From the NCBI GenBank assembly GCA_035566435.1, contig DATMRF010000118.1:62001-126000 (forward strand): a stretch of 64,000 nucleotides of DNA, given 5' to 3'. The position numbers were made by a program, and so were the translations under genes. The notes beneath the pieces were generated by a model. The model made no database searches. It worked only from the letters and a program-made list of their open reading frames with translations, and had not been told where the DNA came from. Source of the DNA: DATMRF01 sp035566435 (GTDB taxonomy: Bacteria > Verrucomicrobiota > Verrucomicrobiia > Limisphaerales > UBA8199). Each line of letters begins with the position of its first letter. Position 1 is the first letter of the stretch. This document shows positions 8,380-17,851 of this stretch, one piece after another.

Positions 8380-11300
8380 TTACTCCTCCGCACCGTTCTC
8401 AGGTCGCCGCTCCCAGCGGCGGGGCGCGCGTTCCGGCAGGCTGGCGTCCACCTTCGCATAATACGTTTCCTCTCCCAGGAGGTCGTCGGCGGCCTGCTGC
8501 AGTTCGCGGGAAGGGGCGACGAAGAATCTCTCGTGGGTTTCGACGAACACTACTTCGCCCGCAGGCCGGAGGAAGCAGAGGAACAGCGGACATTTGCCCG
8601 TGTGCGTGCTGACGAGGTCGCGGATCGACTCGAGGTTTTCGGGACGCAGGTGAGCGGTGTGGAGGCGCAAGTGGACCTGTTTGGTAAAGCGCCGGGGTGC
8701 GTCCTCCAGCAGCATGATTTCCTGGGGAAACAGCTTAGGCCGTTCGTCGCCGGTATTCACCTCACCGATCACAAAGATCGCTTTGCCCTCCACGAGCAAG
8801 TGGCGGTGCTTGTCATAGTTCTCGTTCATGCAAAGCACTTGCACGGTGCCTTCCAGGTCCTCAAGCGTGACCATGGCATAAGGTTTGCCGCTTTTCTTGG
8901 AGACGCCATGTTGCACCGCCGCAATCATGCCTCCCAGGCGCGTGAGGGTCCGGCTCGGCAACTGGGCAAGGGTCTTGGTGTTGGCCAGCGAATACTTCTC
9001 CAGGATGGGCGCATAAGGCGTCAGCGGATGACCGGTGACGTAGAAGCCGAGCAACTCTTTCTCGTACGCCAGCAACTCATGATCCGGCCACTCGGAAAGT
9101 CCATTGTCGGATTCGGGCTGGGAGGCGGCCCGGTCCTCCAAGGCGCCAAACAACGAGCTTTGCCCGCGCTGCCGGTCGGCGAGGACGCTGGCGGCGCGAG
9201 CGAGTGTGCGTTCGATTCGAGCGAACAGGCTGGCGCGGGTCTGACCGAAACTATCGCAGGCGCCGCACTTCACGAGCGCTTCGAGCCCCTTGCGGTTCAC
9301 GGAACGCCCATCGACGCGCTCGCACAAATCGGCGAGCGAACTGAACTTTCCGCCCTCGTTCCTGGCCTTAAGGATGGATTCAACCGCCACTTCGCCGACA
9401 TTTTTGACGGCGGCCAGGCCGAAACGGATCGCGGCTTGCGAAGCTCCATTCCCGCCGCTCCGCCCGGCCGCGGGCGCGAAGTGCACCAGGCTTTCGTTCA
9501 CGTCCGGGGGCAGCACCTCGATGCCCATCGCGCGCGCCTCGGCGATGTACTGACTGAGCTTGTCCGTGTCCGCCATGTCGTTGGTCATCATGGCGCAGGA
9601 GAACTCAACCGGGTAATTCGCCTTCAGGTATGCGGTTTGATAAGCGACGATCGCGTAAGCGGCGGCATGCGACTTGTTGAAACCATACCCGGCGAATTTT
9701 TCGAGCAGGTCGAAAATCTGGTTGGCCTTGGCGGCCGGGATGTGGTTCACCCGGGCCGCGCCTTTGACGAAGGTGTCGCGTTGCTTGGCCATTTCTTCGG
9801 GTTTCTTCTTGCCCATGGCGCGCCGCAAGAGGTCCGCTCCGCCAAGCGTGAAGCCCGCCAGCGCCTGGGCTGCCTGCATGACCTGCTCCTGGTACACCAT
9901 GATGCCGTAGGTTTCGCGGCAAATCGGCTCCAGCAACGGATGCTCGTAGTCGATGGTTACTTGACCATGGCGCCGGCTGATGAATTCCGGAATCAGTTCC
10001 ATCGGCCCCGGCCGGTACAGCGCAATCAACGCCGTGATGTGCTCCACCGAGCTGATTTGAAACCTGCGGCACAAGTCCCGCATCCCGCCGGATTCAAGTT
10101 GGAACACCCCGAGCGTGTTCGCCTTGTTCAAGAGGTCGTAGGTTTTCGCGTCGTCGAGCGGCAAATGGTCGATTGGCACATCGAACCCTCGCGTCCGCTT
10201 CACCATCTCGCACGTGTTCCGGATGACTGTCAGCGTCTTAAGGCCCAGGAAATCCATTTTTAACAAGCCGAGCTCGCCGACTGGCCCCATGGCGTATTGC
10301 GTGACGATGCCGCCGTCCTCGTCCTGCTTGAGCGGGAGGAGATTAACCAGCGGCTGATCGCCGATGACGACGCCGGCCGCGTGCACGCTCGCGTTGCGGG
10401 CCAGGTCTTCGAGGACCAGGGCGGTGTCGAACAATTCCCGCGTAGCCTCCTCGCTATCGTAGGCCTGTTTGAGCTCGGGCGATTGCTTCAGCGCCTTTTC
10501 AAGCGTCATTTTCAGGTCAAACGGGATCATTTTGGCGAGGCGATCGCACTCCCCGTAGCTGAGGCCCATTACACGCCCGACGTCGCGCACGACTGATTTG
10601 GCGCCCATCGTGCCGAAGGTGATGATCTGGGCGACAGCGTCCCGCCCGTATTTCTGCCGGACGTATTCGATCACATCAGCCCGGCGGTCGTCGGCGAAAT
10701 CGATGTCGATGTCGGGAGGATTGACGCGTTCGGGATTCAGAAAGCGCTCGAACAAGAGGCCATAGCGGATGGGATCAATGTTCGAAATCCCGAGCAGATA
10801 GGTCACAATCGAACCAGCCGCTGAACCGCGGGCGACACATGCAACGCCCATCTCATGCCCGCGCCGGATGAAATCCCCGACGATTAGAAAGTAACTGACG
10901 AACCCGGTCTTTTCGATGACCTGAAGCTCATGCTGAAGCCGGGCGAGGAGGGCGTTGACGGCGGCGGAAACGGCGGGCTCGGATAGGTTCACCTCGGGTT
11001 GATTTGTGATGCGTGATGCGTGACCTTCCGCCTCTTCCCCAACCAATTTTGCGTCACTGCTGCCCGAGTTTTGACTTTGGGGTTTGTCAAACGTTGGCAG
11101 CCGTGCCGGATCTTCCAGTCGTTCGACGATAAATTCATGCCCTTCGGCGCGCACGTGGAGCCCGTAGCGCTCACGCAGCCCTTCCGCGACCAGGTGGCGC
11201 AAATAACCATCGCGTGTGAAATGTTCCGGAGGATGGAAAACGGGATAATGCAGCTTCCCGAAATGAATTTCCAGGTTGCATTTTTCCGCGACTTCGAGCG

Positions 11301-12105
11301 TGTTCTGGACTGCTTCGGGGACCTCGGCGAAACGCGCCTTCATCTCTTCGGCCGAGCGCAGATAAAACTGCTGCTCGGCATACTTCATGCGCTTGGTGTC
11401 GCTTAGGAGTGTTTGGGTGCCGATGCAGATCAGGCAGTCGTGGGCATGCGAGTGGGCTTTTTCGATGTAATGGACGTCGTTGGTGGCGACGAGCTTGAGG
11501 CCGAACTCTTTCGCCCAGGGAATGAGATGACGGTTGACCTTTGCCTGCTCGGGGATGCCGTGGTTCTGCAGCTCGAGATAAAAATTATCGGCGCCGAGGG
11601 TTTGCTTGAACCAGTCAATCGTGTCACGGGCCCTGGCCAACTGGTCCTGCTGAATGGCCTCAGGGATCTCGCTGGCGAGACAGCCGGAGAGGGCGAGCAG
11701 GCCCTCCTTGTGCGCCGCTAACAGCTCCTTGTCGATGCGCGGCTTGTAGTAATAACCTTCCAGGTGGGCCGCGGTAGCGAGTTGGATCAGGTTCTTGTAA
11801 CCTGCCTCGTCCCTGGCCAGCAACACAAGGTGGTGGTAAACGTCACGTCCGCCGGCGGTGGTCTTCTTGTCCAGCCGGCTCCCCGGCGCGACGTACACCT
11901 CGCAGCCGATAATCGGTTTGATGCCCTTTTCCTGGGCGGCCTGGTAAAAGTCGATCGCCCCGTAGAGGACGCCGTGGTCGGTCACGGCCAGCGCGCCGAA
12001 CTTGAGCTCGTGAGCTTTGTCCATCAGCCGGTCCAAACGGCAGGCGCCATCGAGCAGCGAGTACTCGGTGTGGAGGTGCAGGTGAACAAAGTCGGCGTGC
12101 GACAT
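8380..12105 (-). CDS. dnaE: DNA polymerase III alpha subunit
   Basis: 1241 residues; catalytic subunit of the replicative polymerase. The N-terminal PHP domain starts HLHLHTEYSLLDGA and includes VTDHG. The palm carries the catalytic aspartates in PDIDIDFADDRR. The FNKSHAAAYA block and a C-terminal OB-fold (TRLGGMIAAVQHGVSKKSGKPYAM) are present. Residues about 333-380 are an extra segment not expected in this position, including HASRIT (about 362-367) encoded by a GTGATGCGTGATGCG word array. The start is the ATG at 12105. It lies at the 3' end of the minus-strand block beginning at 17677; co-transcription with the DegT gene (99-bp gap) is possible. Confidence 0.97.
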   Translation of the reverse strand: MSHADFVHLHLHTEYSLLDGACRLDRLMDKAHELKFGALAVTDHGVLYGAIDFYQAAQEKGIKPIIGCEVYVAPGSRLDKKTTAGGRDVYHHLVLLARDEAGYKNLIQLATAAHLEGYYYKPRIDKELLAAHKEGLLALSGCLASEIPEAIQQDQLARARDTIDWFKQTLGADNFYLELQNHGIPEQAKVNRHLIPWAKEFGLKLVATNDVHYIEKAHSHAHDCLICIGTQTLLSDTKRMKYAEQQFYLRSAEEMKARFAEVPEAVQNTLEVAEKCNLEIHFGKLHYPVFHPPEHFTRDGYLRHLVAEGLRERYGLHVRAEGHEFIVERLEDPARLPTFDKPQSQNSGSSDAKLVGEEAEGHASRITNQPEVNLSEPAVSAAVNALLARLQHELQVIEKTGFVSYFLIVGDFIRRGHEMGVACVARGSAAGSIVTYLLGISNIDPIRYGLLFERFLNPERVNPPDIDIDFADDRRADVIEYVRQKYGRDAVAQIITFGTMGAKSVVRDVGRVMGLSYGECDRLAKMIPFDLKMTLEKALKQSPELKQAYDSEEATRELFDTALVLEDLARNASVHAAGVVIGDQPLVNLLPLKQDEDGGIVTQYAMGPVGELGLLKMDFLGLKTLTVIRNTCEMVKRTRGFDVPIDHLPLDDAKTYDLLNKANTLGVFQLESGGMRDLCRRFQISSVEHITALIALYRPGPMELIPEFISRRHGQVTIDYEHPLLEPICRETYGIMVYQEQVMQAAQALAGFTLGGADLLRRAMGKKKPEEMAKQRDTFVKGAARVNHIPAAKANQIFDLLEKFAGYGFNKSHAAAYAIVAYQTAYLKANYPVEFSCAMMTNDMADTDKLSQYIAEARAMGIEVLPPDVNESLVHFAPAAGRSGGNGASQAAIRFGLAAVKNVGEVAVESILKARNEGGKFSSLADLCERVDGRSVNRKGLEALVKCGACDSFGQTRASLFARIERTLARAASVLADRQRGQSSLFGALEDRAASQPESDNGLSEWPDHELLAYEKELLGFYVTGHPLTPYAPILEKYSLANTKTLAQLPSRTLTRLGGMIAAVQHGVSKKSGKPYAMVTLEDLEGTVQVLCMNENYDKHRHLLVEGKAIFVIGEVNTGDERPKLFPQEIMLLEDAPRRFTKQVHLRLHTAHLRPENLESIRDLVSTHTGKCPLFLCFLRPAGEVVFVETHERFFVAPSRELQQAADDLLGEETYYAKVDASLPERAPRRWERRPENGAEE
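11001..11024. repeat. In-frame CACGCATCACGCATCAC word array inside dnaE
   Basis: Minus-strand reading GTCACGCATCACGCATCAC plus AAATC encodes GHASRITNQ. It has the same word, reading frame and hexapeptide as the array in the Hsp70 gene. It lies in a linker between the PHP and polymerase regions. Confidence 0.78.
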
Positions 12106-12204
12106 ATCGATCAGGATACGGTCGGCCGTTCCGGCGCGGCAAGCAAGAGATGTTCACCGGCGAGAAGAGCCGGATCTGGCAGGAAGATTTACGGGAGAAA
12201 AATT

Positions 12205-13335
12205 CTACGTTTTCCGAAAAAACTCCTTAATCACACCGGCCACGCGCTGGACCTGGGCATCGGTGAGTTCGGGATAAATCGGCAGGCTGAGGCACTCGCG
12301 GGCGGCCTTCTCAGCAATCGGGAAGTCACCCGGCTTGTGCCCAAGGTGGGCGTAGGCTTTTTGCAGGTGCAACGAGAGAGGGTAATGCAACGCGCAGCCG
12401 ACGTGGTTGGCTTCGAGGTGTTTCTTCAACTCATCGCGGCGCGGGTGGCGAACAACGTACAGGTGCCACGCGCTTTGGGCGTACTCGGCCTCGCGCGGGA
12501 GCTGAAGGGGAGTGCCGGCCAGCAGCTCGTGATAACGATGCGCGACGCGCCGGCGCTCGCGGGTCCACGTGTCGAGGTGTTTGAGCTTCACCCCGAGCAC
12601 CGCGCCCTGAATGCCCTCCATCCGATAGTTGAAGCCGATTTCGTCATGGTAATAGCGCTGGCTGGAGCCGTGTTCGCGCAAGGAGCGCGCCCGCGCCGCC
12701 ATGTTCGCGTCGTTGGTCACCAAAGCGCCGCCCTCCCCGTAAGCGCCCAGGTTCTTGCCCGGGTAAAAACTGAAGCAGGAGACCACGCCAAAAGTGCCGA
12801 CGACTTTGCCCTTATACTTCGCGGCATGCGCCTGGGCGGCGTCTTCGACCAGGGGCAGGTTGTGTTTGCGGCAGACCTCCAGCAGCGGATCGAGGTCGGC
12901 GGGATGACCGTACAGATGGACCGGCAGGACGGCCTTGGTGCGAGGGGTGATGGCCCGTTCCACCCGCTTAGGATCCAGGTTGAATGTGGCGTCCTCGATA
13001 TCAACATAAACGGGCCGGGCGCCGACATAAGAGATCGCCCAACTCGTCGCGACGAAGGTGCAAGGGGTAGTGATGACCTCATCTCCGGCGCCGACGTTCA
13101 GCAGCAGCAAGGCGACGTGCAGGGCAGAGGTTCCGCTATTGAACGCCACGCTATGCTCCGCTCCGCAAAACCGGGCGAAATCTTTTTCGAACTGTGCCAC
13201 GTCCGGCCCCAGGCAAAACGAGCAATTGTCGAGCGTGCGAGCGATGGCCGCGTCGATCTCTTTGCGCAGCCCGCGCATTTGAGCCGGCAGATCCAGGTAA
13301 GGAACAGCGCCATTCTTCTCGGCTGGTGTTGTCAT
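12205..13335 (-). CDS. DegT/DnrJ/EryC1/StrS-family sugar aminotransferase
   Basis: 376 residues, PLP-dependent, type I fold. These enzymes transaminate nucleotide-linked keto-sugars for surface polysaccharides. Visible signatures are FNSGTSALHVAL (cofactor phosphate), VEDAAQAHAA (aspartate contacting the PLP ring nitrogen) and SFYPGKNLGAYGEGG with the Schiff-base Lys about residue 194. The ATG at 13335 is preferred to an upstream TTG. It lies in the polysaccharide gene block, downstream of the MsbA-like exporter, so amino-sugar synthesis for a surface glycan fits. The exact sugar is unknown. Confidence 0.92.
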   Translation of the reverse strand: MTTPAEKNGAVPYLDLPAQMRGLRKEIDAAIARTLDNCSFCLGPDVAQFEKDFARFCGAEHSVAFNSGTSALHVALLLLNVGAGDEVITTPCTFVATSWAISYVGARPVYVDIEDATFNLDPKRVERAITPRTKAVLPVHLYGHPADLDPLLEVCRKHNLPLVEDAAQAHAAKYKGKVVGTFGVVSCFSFYPGKNLGAYGEGGALVTNDANMAARARSLREHGSSQRYYHDEIGFNYRMEGIQGAVLGVKLKHLDTWTRERRRVAHRYHELLAGTPLQLPREAEYAQSAWHLYVVRHPRRDELKKHLEANHVGCALHYPLSLHLQKAYAHLGHKPGDFPIAEKAARECLSLPIYPELTDAQVQRVAGVIKEFFRKT

Positions 13336-13420
13336 CAGTCGCAAGAATAAGCAGGAGGCGTGCCGCGGGGCAATGCGAAAAGGGGGTGGCGGCTGGTGCT
13401 CAGTAACCAGTTATCAGCCT

Positions 13421-15337
13421 TCACGAGTCCCCATTTTCTCCAAACTGCAGTTCGTACAGCTTGCTGTACAGACCGCGAGCTTGAAGCAATTCGTTGTGGG
13501 TACCGGTTTCGACGATGCGGCCGCCGTCAAGCACCACAATGAGGTCGGCTTTCTGGATGGTCGAGAGCCGGTGGGCGATGCAGATGGTGGTGCGCCCCTG
13601 CATCAGCTCTTCAAGCGCCGTCTGCACAATCCGCTCGGATTCGCTGTCGAGCGCACTCGTCGCTTCATCAAGAACGAGAATCGGCGCATTCCGGAGCAAC
13701 GCGCGGGCGATCGCAATTCGCTGTCGCTGGCCACCGGAGACATTCACGCCTTTTTCGCCGACCATCGTTTCGTAGCCGTGAGGCTTCTCCATAATGAACC
13801 CGTGCGCGTGGGCGTGCTTGGCCGCCTCTTCGATTTCCTCGTTGCTCGCGCCGGCACGGCCCAAGGCGATATTCCGGCGGATGGTGTCATTGAACAAAAT
13901 GGTTTCCTGGGCAACGACGGCGATATTGGCCCGGAGTTCGCGGGAAGAAACCGCGCGAATGTCGGTGTCGCCAATGAGGACGGCGCCGGTTTGCGGATCA
14001 TAGAACCGGAGGAGCAGATTGGCGAGCGAGGTTTTGCCCGAGCCGGTGCGACCCACCAGGGCGACCAGCTGGCCAGGCTGGATCGTCAGGTTGACCTTTT
14101 GCAGCACGGGCTTTTCGCCGTACGAAAAACTCACGTTTTCGAAGCGAATCGGAGCGCCGTGGGCCTTCACGGGCTTCGGTTGGTCCGGTTCGGGCAAAGT
14201 CGTCTCCGTCGCCAGCAACTGATACGCCGGTTCGACCGTGGCCCGAGCCAGGCTCAATTGATGATGCAACCGACTCAGGTTCTTAACTGGCGCATACAAC
14301 CCGAAGACCGCGATGAAGAACGTCAGCAGGTCGCCGGATGAGGAAGCCGCGCGGCCAGTGGAAACAAAGGCGTAATAGCAAAAAACCAGGGCGACGCCGA
14401 TGCTGCCAATGAACTCGATCAACGGCCCCGGCAGTTCCCCCGCGCGAATCGAGCGCATGAAAAAGCTCGTCACGCCATCGATGGCCTGGCGAAATTCCCT
14501 TACCACCAGCGATTCCAGATTATATCCCTTTATCACTCGGATCCCGGTGAAAGACTCATGCATCACCCTGGAAAGGTTGGCGTACGTGGTGTGAACGCCG
14601 TGATCGGATTTGCGGGATTTGCGTCCAAAAATCACGATGGGGAGCAGGCAGATTGGGAACACCAGGAGTGTGATTAACGTCAGCAACGGCTCCTGAGCTA
14701 TCAGGTAGCCGATCAATACCATAATGGAAACGGGCTCACGGATCAGGGTTCCGACCGCGCCGGTGATGGTGGTGTTTACGGCCATCGCGCCTTCGATGCG
14801 TGTCATTAAGTCGCCGGTGTTGCTCGAATTGAAGAAGCCCAACGGCATCTCGACCAGCTTCTTGAAAAGCCGCACCCGCAAGTCATTGGCCGCTCGAATC
14901 CCCACCCAGTGCAAGAGATAAGTATTCAAATAAGCCAGCAGGCTCCGCAGGAACATCGCCGCCGGGATCAGCGCGATCACCAGCAGAAGTCGGACATTGG
15001 AAGGGTGATCGGGTGGGTGGAACCAATTCACCAGATTATCGAGCGTCCTTTTGAGCGGGGCTGGCAACTGGATGGGAAGGGGCTTCCTGGCCGGCTTGCC
15101 CGGCGTCTCCGTAGCCGCCCGGGTCTTCACAATGGCTTGGCCGGTTTCAATGCCCGAGGCGCTTTTCTGAGAGGTGATGACTGTCTCCGCAGGAAACACT
15201 GTGTCCACGGCGAGCTTTATCGAGACCGGCAAGGTAAACGCCAGTGCACCGGATAGAAAACCACAGACTAAGCCGAGCACGAAACGCCCTCGGTACGGCT
15301 TGGTTAGCTCCAGCACCTTTCTTAAATAGTCACGCAT
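13421..15337 (-). CDS. MsbA-like ABC exporter (fused permease and ATPase)
   Basis: 638 residues. The N-terminal half has six predicted membrane segments; the C-terminal ATPase has Walker A GRTGSGKTS, signature VSGGQRQRIAIARA, Walker B ILVLDEATSALD and the H-loop CIAHRLST. Such half-transporters dimerise in the inner membrane and flip lipids such as lipid A-core or linked glycans. Between TM1 and TM2 there is an unusually long hydrophilic loop (about residues 50-110, rich in Ser/Thr/Pro/Lys), longer than in E. coli MsbA. Neighbours are two family 9 glycosyltransferases, supporting a lipopolysaccharide role. Confidence 0.9.
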   Translation of the reverse strand: MRDYLRKVLELTKPYRGRFVLGLVCGFLSGALAFTLPVSIKLAVDTVFPAETVITSQKSASGIETGQAIVKTRAATETPGKPARKPLPIQLPAPLKRTLDNLVNWFHPPDHPSNVRLLLVIALIPAAMFLRSLLAYLNTYLLHWVGIRAANDLRVRLFKKLVEMPLGFFNSSNTGDLMTRIEGAMAVNTTITGAVGTLIREPVSIMVLIGYLIAQEPLLTLITLLVFPICLLPIVIFGRKSRKSDHGVHTTYANLSRVMHESFTGIRVIKGYNLESLVVREFRQAIDGVTSFFMRSIRAGELPGPLIEFIGSIGVALVFCYYAFVSTGRAASSSGDLLTFFIAVFGLYAPVKNLSRLHHQLSLARATVEPAYQLLATETTLPEPDQPKPVKAHGAPIRFENVSFSYGEKPVLQKVNLTIQPGQLVALVGRTGSGKTSLANLLLRFYDPQTGAVLIGDTDIRAVSSRELRANIAVVAQETILFNDTIRRNIALGRAGASNEEIEEAAKHAHAHGFIMEKPHGYETMVGEKGVNVSGGQRQRIAIARALLRNAPILVLDEATSALDSESERIVQTALEELMQGRTTICIAHRLSTIQKADLIVVLDGGRIVETGTHNELLQARGLYSKLYELQFGENGDS

Positions 15338-15420
15338 GCGACGAGTGGATTATTCGTAAAGAGCCCGCCTCAGGCGAGAAGTTAATGGTGAGCGCTGCGG
15401 CCCGGTGCGGGTCGGGAGCG

Positions 15421-16506
15421 TCACGCGGGCAGCGCCGGCGGCGACACGTGGAGGAGCCGCTCGGCCGCTTCGATAGCGGCGGGCAGGGATTCAAGGCTCG
15501 GTGCTTCGAGGCATTGCGTCCAGTGGTGATGGTGATAGTGCTCAGGATTGGGAGATTTGAAAAGAGCGAGCGTTGGAACGCGCAACGCCACGGACATGTG
15601 ATAGGGCCCGGAATCGCTCGACACAAACAGGCTGCAGGCCTTGATTACACCCGTCAGTTCCAGCAAGCTGGTGCGGCCGGCCAAATCCACGACCGGCCCT
15701 CGCGCCTGAAAGCGGGATAGAAACTGGCTGTTGACATCCTGCTCAAAAGCAGCGCCCGTAAGCACGAGCGCAAATTTGTGGCGCTGTTGCAGTTCCCCAA
15801 CAAGCGCCGAAAGCAAGTCAAGCGGTGGTCTTTTGCCCAAGGCATCAGGCGTCCCGCAGCCAATGTTCAACCCCAGCAACTGTCGCCCGGCCAAATCCAC
15901 GCTCAGTCGCTGTCTGAACGAGCGCCCTTCCTCGGTTTCCCGCAGTTCGATGGCCGTGCCGCAGCGCTCGATGCCCAAAGCCGCGAGTGCCACGAAATCC
16001 CGCTCCGCGTACTCCAACGGCACCGAGAGCCCGCGCCGACGCGCATATCCCTTGGTGGAGGGCGCGCTGCGATTGTAAAACCATCCGCGCAGCGGCGCCT
16101 GGGCAATGCCCACTGTCGGCGCGCGGCGCCAAAATCCGATCCACCGCGCTAGCAGGGAAGTGCGCAGACCGTTCGGCTCGAAATCCACGATCAGGTCTGG
16201 GCGGGTCTGCCGAGCCACCTGGCGAGCTTCACGGAAGAGCTGCCTCCAGGTCACAGCCGCGCCGGTCCGTTTGTCAGAGACCCGAAAACCGGCGAGCAAA
16301 TGGTGGCGCCCGATCAGTTGTTCCGAGCTCGCGCCGGGATCGCGGGTCAGGAACCAGAGGTGCAATTGAGCCGCGGGGAAATGGTCGTGGAGCGCACGCC
16401 ACGCCGCCGAACTGCGCAACAGATCGCCGATGCCGGCGCTATGCCCTTTGAGCAGCAGAATGCTGCGGGGAGGAGTCTTTGGAAAACGGATGGCACTCTT
16501 CGTCAT
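15421..16506 (-). CDS. Family 9 glycosyltransferase (heptosyltransferase-like)
   Basis: 361 residues with the two-Rossmann GT-B layout of ADP-heptose:LPS heptosyltransferases. N-terminal LLKGHSAGIGDLLRSSAAWRAL corresponds to the family's R...GD.....P start. The C-terminal donor site LFVSSDSGPYHMSVALRVPTLALF matches the S.DTG..H.A..L..P...LF motif of GT9. It presumably adds heptose or a related sugar to the inner core of lipopolysaccharide on the cytoplasmic face. Preceded 100 bp upstream by a second GT9 gene on the same strand. Confidence 0.85.
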   Translation of the reverse strand: MTKSAIRFPKTPPRSILLLKGHSAGIGDLLRSSAAWRALHDHFPAAQLHLWFLTRDPGASSEQLIGRHHLLAGFRVSDKRTGAAVTWRQLFREARQVARQTRPDLIVDFEPNGLRTSLLARWIGFWRRAPTVGIAQAPLRGWFYNRSAPSTKGYARRRGLSVPLEYAERDFVALAALGIERCGTAIELRETEEGRSFRQRLSVDLAGRQLLGLNIGCGTPDALGKRPPLDLLSALVGELQQRHKFALVLTGAAFEQDVNSQFLSRFQARGPVVDLAGRTSLLELTGVIKACSLFVSSDSGPYHMSVALRVPTLALFKSPNPEHYHHHHWTQCLEAPSLESLPAAIEAAERLLHVSPPALPA

Positions 16507-16606
16507 GGTTGTTTCCCAGCCTGCTTGCGCTGAGCGTTGGCGGGCGACGATAACACGATCCGCCGGTTGGGAGCGACGGCAAAGTCGCCGAGAGGTAGGG
16601 CCGCTG

Positions 16607-17677
16607 TTATTTCCACGTCAACAATTGTTCCCCGACCAGAGCCGCAACCCGAGCCGGTTCAATCCTGGCAAAGCACTCCGCTCGGCCTAACCGCTCGCAC
16701 GGCGCGTCGCGGCCATCCACGCAAGTGCACGGCATACTGATTACTTTATGTTTGGGCCCCACCGGCATGAACGCGTGGTAATTGGTTTGTTCGCGGAAAA
16801 AGGAGAGCGTCGGCACGTCTAACGCCACCGCCAAGTGCAGCACGCCCGAGTCAGGCCCGAGGTGCAGTCGGCACCGGGCGAGGACCGCCGCCAACTGCGG
16901 GATTGAGACGTTTTCGGGCAGGATCTGGAGCCGCTCATCCTTAACGGCGGCGGACAGCGCTTGCAGCCGCGTCCGCTCCGCCTCTTTGGAGCTTCCGGAA
17001 GCCAGCACCCGGAGTGCCGGGTGGTCGGTCCAGATGGCGCGGAGCAGCACCGGATAATGTTCCAGGGGCCACTGCTTGGTCGGTTTTGAGGCGTTAACCG
17101 AGATGTGTATCGCGAAGCCCGGCACGCGTAACGCAGCCCATTGAAAAGAGGATTCATCTATTTTGAGATCGAACCGCACCGGCCCCAAAGACAAACCGCA
17201 ATCCGCGAGCATTTGCCGGCGCTGTTCATATACCGTCCGATCCGGGTCATGTCGGGGCGCCCAATCCGGCACCAGCCACGGATAGTAAAAATGCCAACGG
17301 CCCCAGGGCTGCGCCACCCGCGACCTCGCCCCGGTCAGGGCCGTCATAAAGACATTCCGATCCGAGCCGCTGAAGGTGAACGCCACGTCAAACCGCTCAC
17401 GGCGCAGCGCTCGGAGCACTTCCCACTGCTGGCGCAGTGTGCGTTTTTCGGGATACATCTCCAGCCCCCAGGCGCGCTCGACGCAGGGCGCCAACCGCAA
17501 AACCTCCGCCCCTACCGTCGAAGTCAACACGTGCAGCGCCGCCTGAGGATAACTGGTCTTGAGCTCCCACAACGCCGGGATGAGGTGCACGGTGTCGCCC
17601 AGAAAACCAAGGTCCACAACCAGCACTTTGCGAGCCGCTCGCGTTTTGCCATAGAAGTTAGCTGGATTTGGGGGCAT
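16607..17677 (-). CDS. Family 9 glycosyltransferase (heptosyltransferase-like)
   Basis: About 356 residues from the ATG at 17677; a GTG five codons upstream is an alternative. VLVVDLGFLGDTVHLIPALWELK is the classical heptosyltransferase N-terminus with the catalytic-region GD. The donor site reads LHLGPDSGVLHLAVALDVPTLSFF. The C-terminus has a Cys-rich segment (PCTCVDGRDAPCERLGRAECF) resembling the Cys clusters found near the end of several GT9 proteins. It probably works in lipopolysaccharide core assembly. It heads the minus-strand block and diverges from the glycosyltransferase series at 17852. Confidence 0.86.
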   Translation of the reverse strand: MPPNPANFYGKTRAARKVLVVDLGFLGDTVHLIPALWELKTSYPQAALHVLTSTVGAEVLRLAPCVERAWGLEMYPEKRTLRQQWEVLRALRRERFDVAFTFSGSDRNVFMTALTGARSRVAQPWGRWHFYYPWLVPDWAPRHDPDRTVYEQRRQMLADCGLSLGPVRFDLKIDESSFQWAALRVPGFAIHISVNASKPTKQWPLEHYPVLLRAIWTDHPALRVLASGSSKEAERTRLQALSAAVKDERLQILPENVSIPQLAAVLARCRLHLGPDSGVLHLAVALDVPTLSFFREQTNYHAFMPVGPKHKVISMPCTCVDGRDAPCERLGRAECFARIEPARVAALVGEQLLTWK

Positions 17678-17851
17678 GAACCAGCAGGACACTTAGTGCA
17701 ACGACGACACGCTGGCGACAAAAAACAGCGTCCCAGCTTGCCTCGGGGCGGGTTTCGCCGCATGCTGGCCCCATGCTGCCGGATGAGCAACGTGCTTCCA
17801 ACCTGAGCGACGTCTGGTCTCAAGCCGAGGCGGTCGCTTGAGATCGCAGCG

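Noticed and set aside
8338..10263. 641-codon plus-strand open frame opposite dnaE
   Set aside because: Antisense to an intact DnaE with catalytic motifs, and no recognisable domain.
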